IMG/VR virus record: IMGVR_UViG_3300042894_006198
Coordinates: 94,311-158,310 of that record
DNA length: 64,000 bases
Direction: 5' to 3' (one strand)
Origin: a virus
Shown one piece after another: positions 1-7,523 of the stretch. The notes below the pieces were generated by a model. That model was not told the origin of the DNA. It made no database searches and saw only the letters and a program-made list of their open reading frames with translations. Each line of letters begins with the position of its first letter. Positions within the stretch are counted from its first letter, which is position 1. A program made the translations under genes and the position numbers.

Positions 1-2
1 AC

Positions 3-932
3 TATGGTCAAACATCAGGTAAACAAACAACGAACCAAGTTAGCTCAGGTGGCATGACCACAAGTTTTATTGGTGTAAGAGCCACAGAAAAGCTTGGTGA
101 TGTTACAGCTAGTGCAGTATTGGAAACATTTTTACGTCCTGACACAGCAGCACAAGGTCGTTTTAATGGCGATACATTTTATGCACGTAACGCATACGTT
201 GGATTAAGTTCAAAAGCAGGTGAGATTCAAGTTGGTCGTGTAACGACACCAATGTTTATTTCAACGATTGTTTTTAATTCATTTGGTGATAGTTTTGTTT
301 TTAGCCCAATGGTAACAGCACGTTATGGCGCAAACAACTTCAACTTAGGTGGGGGTGGTTCTGACACAGGTTGGAGCAACAGCGTTTTAGTCAAGACTAA
401 CGCAGGTCCATTGGCACTTACGGGTGTTTATAGTGCAGGTGTTGCAGATGATGCAGCGGGTACAAAACAAGCAGGTAAAAGTGTTGGCGCAATGTTTTTC
501 CAAGGTCCAATCGGTTTAACAGCAACATGGCAAGATGTTGAGCAAGGTGCAGGTAGACCAAGCATGACTTCAACCATTATTGGTGGTAGCTACGATCTTA
601 AGAAAATCAAAATGTTTGCACAGTGGAATCGTGTTGAAAATAGTGATACTATAACAAAAGAAGACAAAGGTTATAGTGTTGGTGCAACAATGCCATTAGG
701 TGGTGGTAATACAGCTATGGTAAGCTATGCTAAGCATGATCATAATTTTACAAACCATAAATCAGGTGAAACAGCATCGTGGGCAATTGGTTTATCACAT
801 GCAATGAGCAAGCGTACAGACGTTTATGCTGCAGTACGTGATACTAATTATACTAATGATGGTTCCGCACGTACAAATGCTGCATGGGCAGATGCTCGTA
901 CAGCAGGAGTTGGTGTACGTCATCGTTTCTAA
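3..932 (+). CDS. Outer-membrane porin, Gram-negative (Burkholderiales-type), truncated by left window edge
   Basis: The reading frame is open from base 3, so the true start lies outside the window; an internal ATG at 54 is not the natural start. About 309 residues are visible. The signature SGGMTTSFIGVRATEKLG resembles the SGG-x-TSR-x-GFRGTEDLG stretch near the N-terminus of betaproteobacterial trimeric porins. It is followed by alternating beta-strand-like sequence, GEIQVGRVTTP, and a C-terminal VRHRF whose final Phe is typical of barrels inserted by the BAM machinery. The protein would form a diffusion channel in the host outer membrane. Everything downstream is phage-like, so this is probably a phage-carried porin; a host-phage junction just outside the window cannot be excluded. 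A strong terminator follows directly. Confidence 0.85.
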   Translation, partial: YGQTSGKQTTNQVSSGGMTTSFIGVRATEKLGDVTASAVLETFLRPDTAAQGRFNGDTFYARNAYVGLSSKAGEIQVGRVTTPMFISTIVFNSFGDSFVFSPMVTARYGANNFNLGGGGSDTGWSNSVLVKTNAGPLALTGVYSAGVADDAAGTKQAGKSVGAMFFQGPIGLTATWQDVEQGAGRPSMTSTIIGGSYDLKKIKMFAQWNRVENSDTITKEDKGYSVGATMPLGGGNTAMVSYAKHDHNFTNHKSGETASWAIGLSHAMSKRTDVYAAVRDTNYTNDGSARTNAAWADARTAGVGVRHRF

Positions 933-952
933 TTTAAATACAAATTTAAATG

Positions 953-980
953 AAAAAAGGGGGCAATGCCCTCTTTTTTT
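953..980 (+). terminator. Rho-independent terminator after the porin gene
   Basis: A G/C-rich stem (GGGGGC / GCCCTC, loop AAT) is flanked by six A on the left and ends in seven T. It closes the porin unit and insulates it from the genes to the right. Confidence 0.85.
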
Positions 981-992
981 ATAAGTATAGGT

Positions 993-1250
993 ATGCTACA
1001 CAGTGTGTATGAGTGGTCAGACAAGCGTAAAGAATTGTATAATCACATAGTCAATTTAAATGGCTATTACGGTGATGCACATAAATTACTTAAAAATATT
1101 GACAATTTAGTACGTGAATTGAACATGTTAAATGTAAGATTTCGTAATCGAATTGAGCCAACTATATTACAAAAAGAAAAAATGTCTCAAATTAACAACG
1201 CAATCGATATGTTGGAAAAATGGCTACTTGTTGTTACTTTAACTGAATAA
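993..1250 (+). CDS. Hypothetical protein, 85 aa
   Basis: Unknown small protein beginning MLHSVYEW, rich in Lys, Asn and Leu and predicted mostly helical. An earlier in-frame ATG at 966 lies inside the terminator stem, so 993 is the likelier start, although the Shine-Dalgarno sequence is weak. It sits alone between the porin terminator and the promoter of the MoxR gene. No family recognised. Confidence 0.55.
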   Translation: MLHSVYEWSDKRKELYNHIVNLNGYYGDAHKLLKNIDNLVRELNMLNVRFRNRIEPTILQKEKMSQINNAIDMLEKWLLVVTLTE

Positions 1251-1255
1251 AAGCC

Positions 1256-1284
1256 TTGACAAGTATACCTAAGTTCGCTAATAT
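1256..1284 (+). promoter_or_regulatory. Sigma-70-type promoter for the MoxR/VWA genes
   Basis: TTGACA, 17 nt spacer, TAATAT. The spacer carries TACCTAAGTT, a variant of the TATCY-n-AATT core found in related promoters of this window. The first gene starts 49 nt downstream. Confidence 0.8.
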
Positions 1285-1332
1285 ACACATATTGCATGAG
1301 GCAATGATCTAGACACTTTCTAAGGATTACAA

Positions 1333-2487
1333 ATGGGAAAAATTGATACTAGTTTTAGCTTGACAATCGATGAAGCAGAATCTGCTCTGCATAGTCTTAT
1401 TGATACCAAACTTTCAATGTTTTTATGGGGTCCCCCAGGTATCGGTAAATCAGACCTAATTCGTACGATTGCACGTAAAAATAATTGGGCAGTACGTGAA
1501 GTACGTTTGGGTCAGATTGATCCAACGGATATTAAAGGTATTCCCTTCTTTAACGCAGATAAAACTTATTTTGCGTATAATGAAAACACTAAAGAGTTTG
1601 AAGAAACCAAAGGTACCCTTGATTGGGCACCACCATCAGAGTTTCCTGATGCTAAATTTGCTGAACAATATGAGCGTGTTATTCTGTTCTTGGATGAAAT
1701 GAACGTTGCCGCACCTACTGTTCAAGCTGCTGCTTATCAACTTGTGCTTGATCGTCGTGTTGGTAAGTATCGTGTACCTGACAATGTAATTATCGTTGCC
1801 GCAGGTAATCGTGATAGTGACAAAGGTGTTACTTATCGTATGCCATCACCCCTATCAAACCGTTTTGTTCATATGGATGTTCGCCCTGACTTTACAGTAT
1901 GGCAAACATGGGCAGTACAAAACAACGTTCACAAGGATGTAGTTGGTTACTTGTCATTCGCCAAAAATGACATGTACGATTTTGATGGTCGTAACAGTGG
2001 ACACGCATTTGCTACACCTCGTAGTTGGTGCGCTGTAAGTAAAATTCTACAGGAATGCGATAAGATTCCCTCAGAATTGCTTACTAAAATTGTTGCGGGT
2101 ACGATTGGTGAAGGTCTTGCAGTAAAGTTTATGGCACACCGTAAGCTTGTTGATAAGATGCCCGACCCTATGGATATTCTTGAAGGTAAAGTAAGTGAAC
2201 TTCAAGTAAAAGAAGTTAGTGCCATGTACTCACTAACAGTCAGTATGTGTTACGAATTAAAAGATTTGAGCGATAACAACAAAGTTGCTTCGAAAAAGTT
2301 TCATGAAATGTGTGACAACTTCTTCAAGTTTATGATGGATAATTTCGAAACTGAGTTGGTTATTATGGGTGCTAGGATTGCGCTAAAAACTTACAAGTTA
2401 AACATGGATCCAACCCAACTAAAGACTTTGACAGACTTCCATAAAAAATATGGTAAGTACATCAAGGAAGCAATATCAGCAAAGTAA
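1333..2487 (+). CDS. MoxR-family AAA+ ATPase, 384 aa
   Basis: AAA+ ATPase of the MoxR/RavA type. Walker A is GPPGIGKS at residues 33-40, Walker B is ILFLDEMN near residue 120, and a sensor-like stretch VAAGNRDSDKG precedes an arginine-containing PLSNRF segment. MoxR ATPases act as chaperones that remodel or metallate protein complexes and are usually encoded beside a von Willebrand factor A (VWA) protein; the next gene fits exactly. Its own canonical promoter lies upstream and a terminator-like hairpin follows. The target of the pair in phage infection is unknown. The ATPase call is certain from motifs; the MoxR subgroup rests on the domain order and the neighbour. Confidence 0.85.
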   Translation: MGKIDTSFSLTIDEAESALHSLIDTKLSMFLWGPPGIGKSDLIRTIARKNNWAVREVRLGQIDPTDIKGIPFFNADKTYFAYNENTKEFEETKGTLDWAPPSEFPDAKFAEQYERVILFLDEMNVAAPTVQAAAYQLVLDRRVGKYRVPDNVIIVAAGNRDSDKGVTYRMPSPLSNRFVHMDVRPDFTVWQTWAVQNNVHKDVVGYLSFAKNDMYDFDGRNSGHAFATPRSWCAVSKILQECDKIPSELLTKIVAGTIGEGLAVKFMAHRKLVDKMPDPMDILEGKVSELQVKEVSAMYSLTVSMCYELKDLSDNNKVASKKFHEMCDNFFKFMMDNFETELVIMGARIALKTYKLNMDPTQLKTLTDFHKKYGKYIKEAISAK

Positions 2488-2495
2488 TCGTCTAG

Positions 2496-2525
2496 ATCAA
2501 GGGGGCTGAAATGCCCCCACTTGAT
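2496..2525 (+). terminator. Long hairpin between the MoxR and VWA genes
   Basis: Nearly perfect stem: ATCAAGGGGGC pairs with GCCCCC-a-CTTGAT around a TGAAAT loop. The following tract is AT-rich but not a pure T run, so it may be a partial terminator or an mRNA-processing or stability element tuning MoxR against VWA protein levels. Confidence 0.6.
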
Positions 2526-2574
2526 TTAAATTATTACCTATGTTATGATACTGCTATTACCTAAAGGAACATTT

Positions 2575-3870
2575 ATGACAACCACTGCAAATACCAAAGA
2601 AAACAAAAAACTTAAAAAAGAATTTGAAGATTTGATCGGTCCTTTTGATCCTGTAATAGATCGTGAAGCACGTGATATTCTTACAAGCGCACGTGTCGCA
2701 TTGTTACTTAAGCATTCATTTTTTGGTAATCTTGCTACCCGTTTGAAGTTAATCAATGGGGATGAATGGTTAGCTACAGCAGCAACCGATGGTAAGCGTT
2801 TTTACTACAATAGTCGTTTTATTAAAAAGCTTACACGTGGTGAAGTAGAGTTTCTAGTTGGGCATGAGGTGCTACACGTTGTATATGACCATATCGGTAG
2901 GATCGGTCACCGTGACCGTCAAATGTTTAATATTGCCAATGACTATGCGGTTAACGCTGACCTTAAACGACACAATGTAGGTACTTTTATTACCACTGTA
3001 CCATGTTTGTATGAAGCTAAGTATGATGGTAAATCGTCTGAAGAAATTTATGATGATTTAATGAAGAACATCAAAACTATTAGTATGGATGCACTGATCG
3101 ATAAAATGATCGATGAACACCTTGAAGGTGATGGTGAAGGTGAGTCTGATGGTGATGATGGAGATATGGATAAAACAGGTCGAAGCAAGAACGGACCTAA
3201 GAAGATGACTGATGCTGAGCGTGAGGAATTGCGTCAGGAAATTAAACAAAATATCATCAATGCCGCACGTAGTAGCGAAGCAGGTTCAATTCCTAGGGGT
3301 GTTGAGCGCATGATTAAGGACATTACCGATCCTAAAATGCCTTGGAGAGAATTGCTTCAAACTAACATTGTTTCTACCTTGCGTGATGATTACACTTTCC
3401 TACGTCCAAGCAAGCGTGGTTGGCATCTTGATGCTATCTTACCCTCTATGAACTTTAGCGAAGAAATTGATATTTGCGTAGCGATTGATATGAGTGGTAG
3501 TATCAGTGATGCACAAGGTAAGGATTTTCTTAGTGAAATTCAAGGTATCATGGATATGTTCAGTCATTACAAAATTCATGTATTTTCATTCGATACTAAA
3601 TGCTATAACTTGCAAGAGTTTAATTCAGATAACATGGATAGCATTACTGAGTATCAGTTAAAAGGTGGTGGTGGAACAGACTTTGATGCAATTTTTAACT
3701 TCCTTAAAGATGAAGCTATCGAGCCTAAACGATTGGTAGTTTTTACGGATGGTTATCCTTGTGGATCATGGGGTGATGCAAATTATTGTGATACAACGTG
3801 GATTATCCATGGTGATAAAAATCCTAACCCACCTTTTGGGACATGGGCACTTTATGATGATCAAAAGTAA
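2575..3870 (+). CDS. DUF2201-like protein: N-terminal metallopeptidase-like domain plus VWA domain, 431 aa
   Basis: Likely partner of the preceding MoxR ATPase. The N-terminal part has a zinc-peptidase-like motif HEVLH at residues 97-101 with a following AND-Y motif. An acidic linker (residues 185-200) and a C-terminal VWA domain follow, with the MIDAS motif DMSGS at 305-309, the second metal-site stretch GGGGTDF and VVFTDGYP. This order matches the DUF2201 family of putative metallopeptidases with a VWA-like domain. The start at 2575 is chosen because AAAGGAAC lies at the correct spacing; an ATG at 2545 has no ribosome-binding site. In MoxR-VWA systems the VWA protein is the adaptor that delivers or receives substrate. 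Catalytic activity is not established. Confidence 0.8.
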   Translation: MTTTANTKENKKLKKEFEDLIGPFDPVIDREARDILTSARVALLLKHSFFGNLATRLKLINGDEWLATAATDGKRFYYNSRFIKKLTRGEVEFLVGHEVLHVVYDHIGRIGHRDRQMFNIANDYAVNADLKRHNVGTFITTVPCLYEAKYDGKSSEEIYDDLMKNIKTISMDALIDKMIDEHLEGDGEGESDGDDGDMDKTGRSKNGPKKMTDAEREELRQEIKQNIINAARSSEAGSIPRGVERMIKDITDPKMPWRELLQTNIVSTLRDDYTFLRPSKRGWHLDAILPSMNFSEEIDICVAIDMSGSISDAQGKDFLSEIQGIMDMFSHYKIHVFSFDTKCYNLQEFNSDNMDSITEYQLKGGGGTDFDAIFNFLKDEAIEPKRLVVFTDGYPCGSWGDANYCDTTWIIHGDKNPNPPFGTWALYDDQK

Positions 3871-4127
3871 TGGATACCTTTTGGTCTAATACATTCAGTG
3901 CAAAGAAAGTGGGTTCTTACAATTCTTTCCTTACCTCAAATGGTGAGGAAAGAATTTACAAATCAGTTAGTAATGGCGTAACCGTACATGAGTGGGATTT
4001 TTCTCAAAATTGTGCAGGTCTAAATTTAGAGGATTATTTAAATTGTAGGGATTTGGCTAAAACTGATGAACGTTTAGCTAAATTGTTAATTGAACTTGAA
4101 ACCATTTATTTTTTGTTAAAAAAATGA
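3870..4127 (+). CDS. Hypothetical protein, 85 aa
   Basis: Starts in a one-base overlap with the VWA-gene stop codon (TAATG), so it is translationally coupled to the MoxR/VWA pair. It begins MDTFWSNTF and ends in a Leu-rich helix. No domain recognised. The coupling hints at a role with the ATPase pair. Confidence 0.7.
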   Translation: MDTFWSNTFSAKKVGSYNSFLTSNGEERIYKSVSNGVTVHEWDFSQNCAGLNLEDYLNCRDLAKTDERLAKLLIELETIYFLLKK

Positions 4128-4456
4128 GTAATACATTTAATTACATAGCAAGTTGGGATGAATTTGGTTTAGAAGCATTAATTAATGTTTCCAAAATTGA
4201 TGAGAACAATGTTTGGAAAATATTAAAAGATGAAAGAACACAAACAGTGCCATTGCGTCAATTAATTTTGCGAGCACAATTTAATCCACAACGTGCATAT
4301 GAAATATACGCATTTGTCTCTCCTTTAACCGAAGAAGATATAAGGTTATGTTTTGAGCATACACCACAAGTTATTGTTGAACAGATTAGGCAAGTTGGAC
4401 ATAAATTTTTCTCTAATTATAATCCACACATTAAAAGTAAAATAAAAATCACATAA
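4124..4456 (+). CDS. Hypothetical protein, 110 aa
   Basis: Overlaps the previous stop by ATGA. It begins MSNTFNYIASWDEFGLEALI, with mixed helix and strand composition. No recognised family. It is the last gene of the run that begins with the MoxR ATPase. Confidence 0.7.
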   Translation: MSNTFNYIASWDEFGLEALINVSKIDENNVWKILKDERTQTVPLRQLILRAQFNPQRAYEIYAFVSPLTEEDIRLCFEHTPQVIVEQIRQVGHKFFSNYNPHIKSKIKIT

Positions 4457-4503
4457 TACTATGCTCCTAAATATTTGTGGTACTAGATATTAGGAGAATA
4501 CCA

Positions 4504-5211
4504 ATGGCAAGATTTATCAAACATATTGGAACGCATGGTGATCGTAAAGTAGCAGTAGTTTTCAGACAGGTTCCTAACGAAGAACATATGTGCTTAGTCG
4601 TATATACACAATTGTTAAATCAAAATATCCACGATCCACTTATGTCTACGATAGAAAGTGATATTGGACAACATAGTAAAGAACTTGCTGATGCATTGAA
4701 TCGAACACATACACGTGACGGTAAGATTATTTTACAAGTGTTACATCAAGAAGGTATGCTTAAAAAAGTTAATACTGAACAAATTGTAATGACCCCTGCA
4801 CCAAGACAAACAATACGCTTAAATGAACTTAATCGTTTATTAAATGAAATGGAACAAGGAGAACAAGCTGTACGTCGATTAGCTGAAATTGATGCAAGCA
4901 AGGGATTACAAGATCCTGTTGATATAGCCAAGCGTATGCGTGGTGAAACACCTGCTGCAGATCGTTTAATGGGTACTAAAGAAACATTGGGTGATAATGA
5001 ACTAGCCAATAATTTGCGTCAGCAAGCAGCTAGAATGAGTTCTGAGGCTAAAGGTTTATTAGCTGAAGCTGATAGACTAATGAAAGAAGCTGCATCTATG
5101 GAAGGTATTATAGTTGAATCTAAACCTCCAAGGGCTAAGAAAACTGTTAAAGCTGCACCTGCTAAAAAACGTGCAGCACGTGTGTCAAAGGCTACACAAG
5201 CCGTTAGCTAA
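4504..5211 (+). CDS. Conserved T4-like phage protein of unknown function, 235 aa
   Basis: The start at 4504 follows the Shine-Dalgarno sequence AGGAG; a CTAAATAT box lies 30-37 nt upstream. The N-terminal region (MARFIKHIGTHGDRKVAVVF, and later LNQNIHDPLM and ADALNRTHTRDGKIIL) recalls a family common in T4-like phages of aquatic bacteria, from memory. A charged central helix follows, then a Lys/Ala-rich C-terminal tail (PPRAKKTVKAAPAKKRA) suggestive of nucleic-acid or nucleoid contact. Function unknown. It is adjacent to another conserved helical protein. Confidence 0.75.
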   Translation: MARFIKHIGTHGDRKVAVVFRQVPNEEHMCLVVYTQLLNQNIHDPLMSTIESDIGQHSKELADALNRTHTRDGKIILQVLHQEGMLKKVNTEQIVMTPAPRQTIRLNELNRLLNEMEQGEQAVRRLAEIDASKGLQDPVDIAKRMRGETPAADRLMGTKETLGDNELANNLRQQAARMSSEAKGLLAEADRLMKEAASMEGIIVESKPPRAKKTVKAAPAKKRAARVSKATQAVS

Positions 5212-5216
5212 TTATT

Positions 5217-5513
5217 ATGTCTCCTGAAGTATTCAAAAAATGGGAAGAAATTGTTGATGATGTTGAAAAAATTAAAATTCCTGTTGAATTCATCAAAAAG
5301 TTAATTATTAAACTTGAGGGTAGAAGGCAACGTACTCTTAATATTCAATCATTGGTCAGATCAGGACATGATAATGATGAAATTGAAGAAATTATATCCG
5401 CAAAGTTACAAGAACTTGATGATGAAATGATTAGTATAGAATTTATTTTAGATATCGAAAACATTGCTGAAACCGTACAACCTACAACAGATGATCTTTT
5501 AAAAGGTTTGTAA
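5217..5513 (+). CDS. Conserved helical phage protein, 98 aa
   Basis: Starts 5 nt after the previous stop. The protein is strongly helical and charged (PEVFKKWEEIVDDVEKIKIP, later VQPTTDDLLKGL). Similar short proteins are, from memory, frequent in T4-like phages of aquatic bacteria. The late-transcription co-activator gp33 was considered because of size and context, but no gp33 motif is visible, so no function is assigned. Confidence 0.7.
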   Translation: MSPEVFKKWEEIVDDVEKIKIPVEFIKKLIIKLEGRRQRTLNIQSLVRSGHDNDEIEEIISAKLQELDDEMISIEFILDIENIAETVQPTTDDLLKGL

Positions 5514-5531
5514 ACTAGGATAAGTTCATGT

Positions 5532-5559
5532 TTGATTTTATAAAATGTATATGTATAAT
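5532..5559 (+). promoter_or_regulatory. Possible weak promoter for thyX
   Basis: TTGATT, 16 nt, TATAAT, followed by AAAAGGA before the thyX start. It lacks the TATC spacer core and is weaker than the canonical promoters elsewhere in the window. Confidence 0.45.
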
Positions 5560-5580
5560 ACATAATTAAAAGGATCAAAC

Positions 5581-6270
5581 ATGAATGTAAAATTAGTATC
5601 TTATTCTCAACCAACAGAAGAATTTAAAAGTCTTGGTCTTGAAGATGCCCAAGATTTAATTGCATATTGTGCAAGAGTTAGTAATCCATCTAACCAATTT
5701 AACACTGAAACTAGTGATAAACTTATACGTTATCTTATTAAGAACGCACATTGGTCACCCTTAGAAATGGTTAGTGCATGTATGGAAATTACAACCACAC
5801 GTGATATCGCTAGGCAAATATTGCGTCATCGTTCATTTTCATTTCAAGAATTTTCACAGCGGTATGCAGACCCAACTAAAGATTTAAATTTTGTTGTACG
5901 TGAGGCACGTTTACAAGACACCAAAAATCGACAAAATAGTATTGAGTTAGGTAACACAATTGAACATGGTGTACTGCATGATGAATGGGTTAAAAAACAA
6001 CAAGAAGTAATTAAAGCTGCAAAAAATGCTTATACATGGGCTGTTATTAATGGTATTGCTAAAGAACAATCACGTGCAGTATTGCCTGAAGGATTAATGG
6101 AAAGCAGGTTATACATGAATGGTACTATTCGTTCGTGGATACATTTTATCGAACTACGCAGTGGTAATGGTACACAAAAAGAACATCAATTAATCGCACA
6201 AGAATGTGCAAAAGTTATCGCACATGTCTTCCCTATGGCAACCGAGTTGGTCAGCAATGTCACAGCTTAA
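5581..6270 (+). CDS. thyX: Flavin-dependent thymidylate synthase ThyX, 229 aa
   Basis: Makes dTMP from dUMP using methylene-tetrahydrofolate, FAD and NADPH. The family signature RHRxxSxxExSxRY is present as RHRSFSFQEFSQRY at residues 82-95, preceded by TTRDIARQI, and the C-terminal SRAVLPEG stretch matches the substrate-binding region of the family. Length is typical. In this phage it can work with the dCMP deaminase at 61323-61826, which supplies dUMP. It has its own weak promoter and a good Shine-Dalgarno sequence (AAAAGGA). A short gene overlaps its 3' end by 14 nt. Confidence 0.95.
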   Translation: MNVKLVSYSQPTEEFKSLGLEDAQDLIAYCARVSNPSNQFNTETSDKLIRYLIKNAHWSPLEMVSACMEITTTRDIARQILRHRSFSFQEFSQRYADPTKDLNFVVREARLQDTKNRQNSIELGNTIEHGVLHDEWVKKQQEVIKAAKNAYTWAVINGIAKEQSRAVLPEGLMESRLYMNGTIRSWIHFIELRSGNGTQKEHQLIAQECAKVIAHVFPMATELVSNVTA

Positions 6271-6556
6271 AAATTTACTTGAACCTACTAATGGCGAAGG
6301 AACGTATTTGCAAGATAACGTTAATTATGTAGAAGTGTGTAGGTTTAGTATGGGTGATGTAGAAGATCCTGAACTATACGCAGCACAACCTCTTTATGAA
6401 TGGTTGCAAACTGAAAAAGGTAAATGGGTTAAAGAGTATAGCAGCGATATGATATATTCAATTATACCTGATGTTGAATATTATGGCTATCGTTGTGTTG
6501 TACGTGCAGCATTTAATAATAATGCATTAGATTTATATATATTAAAGTGGAAATAA
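6257..6556 (+). CDS. Small protein with C-terminal F-x-L-x-W-like motif, 99 aa
   Basis: Starts inside the end of thyX (14-nt overlap). The C-terminus, AAFNNNALDLYILKWK, matches the pattern of a paralogous family repeated at 52.7-53.7 kb and 61.8-64 kb: F, small or charged residues, then a hydrophobic-x-L-K/R-W ending. The N-terminal part is unlike the others. Function unknown. Confidence 0.7.
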   Translation: MSQLKNLLEPTNGEGTYLQDNVNYVEVCRFSMGDVEDPELYAAQPLYEWLQTEKGKWVKEYSSDMIYSIIPDVEYYGYRCVVRAAFNNNALDLYILKWK

Positions 6557-6557
6557 T

Positions 6558-7523
6558 ATGATTTTTGTAACAGGTGGGCTAGGATTTATTGGACATAATG
6601 TCGTACGACAATTAGAAAAACGTAATCATGAAGTACGAATTATTGATAATTGTACTGATTATACTTTTATACCAAAAGACGAATTGGCTTATCTTATTAA
6701 AGAACGTAAACGAGAAATCAACTCTATCCTACACAATTTTCATATTGCAGATAAACAATTACATATGGTCTTTAATATGTTAAAACCTCATACTGTAATA
6801 CATCTTGCTTCAATGCCACGTTCTAAAATCGTTAATAAAAACCCTACTCTTGGTGCATATACAATGATAGAAGGGTTATTGAACTTGTTAGAACTATGCA
6901 AAAATCATAGCGTAAAGCGTTTTGTTTATGTTAGTAGTAGCATGGTATATGGTGATTGGAATGGATGTATTGATGAATCACATCCTACTAACCCTAAAGA
7001 TATATACGGTACCTTAAAATTAACAGGTGAAAAACTTGTTAAGTTATGGGCAGAACAAAACAACCATGAGTATACTATATTACGCCCAAGTGCGGTGTAC
7101 GGACCATTAGACGTTGAGGATAGAGTATTAAGTAAGTTTTTACTTAATGCTATGCGTGGTCAAGACATTATGGTAGAAGGTGAAAATGAAGTTTTAGACT
7201 TTAGTTATGTTGAAGATGTAGCATGGGGTATTACTAGTGCTGCATTATCCAAAAATACTGTGAATAAAACATACAATATTACTAGAAATCAGCCTAGTCA
7301 AATTACGTTACATGATGCAGCTAAGTTAGCTGTAGAGATAGTGGGTAAGGGAAATATTACAATTCATCCAAAAAATATTGCTTATCCAAGTAGAGGTAAG
7401 TTAAACTCAGAATTAGCAAAACAAGACTTTGGGTATAATCCATATGTTGACCTTGAAATCGGTTTGGAATGCTATCATAAGTGGCTCGCAGACAGCACCT
7501 ATTGGCAATCAAAAATTAAATAA
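6558..7523 (+). CDS. NAD-dependent nucleotide-sugar epimerase/dehydratase (extended SDR), 321 aa
   Basis: Rossmann enzyme acting on a nucleotide-activated sugar. The N-terminal glycine motif is TGGLGFIGHN at residues 5-14, the catalytic Tyr and Lys sit in YGTLK, and the supporting Ser stretch is VSSSMVYG. Length is typical for UDP-glucose 4-epimerase or dTDP-glucose 4,6-dehydratase-like enzymes. The next gene is a DegT aminotransferase, so together they could make an amino or keto sugar for modifying virion proteins, DNA or host surface glycans. The exact substrate cannot be read. The start is 2 nt after the preceding gene. Confidence 0.88.
   Translation: MIFVTGGLGFIGHNVVRQLEKRNHEVRIIDNCTDYTFIPKDELAYLIKERKREINSILHNFHIADKQLHMVFNMLKPHTVIHLASMPRSKIVNKNPTLGAYTMIEGLLNLLELCKNHSVKRFVYVSSSMVYGDWNGCIDESHPTNPKDIYGTLKLTGEKLVKLWAEQNNHEYTILRPSAVYGPLDVEDRVLSKFLLNAMRGQDIMVEGENEVLDFSYVEDVAWGITSAALSKNTVNKTYNITRNQPSQITLHDAAKLAVEIVGKGNITIHPKNIAYPSRGKLNSELAKQDFGYNPYVDLEIGLECYHKWLADSTYWQSKIK

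Noticed and set aside
54-56. ATG at 54 as the porin start
   Set aside because: The frame is open to the window edge and the upstream residues continue the porin signature; the protein is simply truncated.
966-992. ATG at 966 as start of the gene ending at 1250
   Set aside because: Falls inside the terminator stem; residues would be encoded by the stem and T tract. The ATG at 993 is preferred.
5217-5513. Assignment as gp33 late-transcription co-activator
   Set aside because: Size and context are compatible but none of the remembered gp33 sequence features is present.
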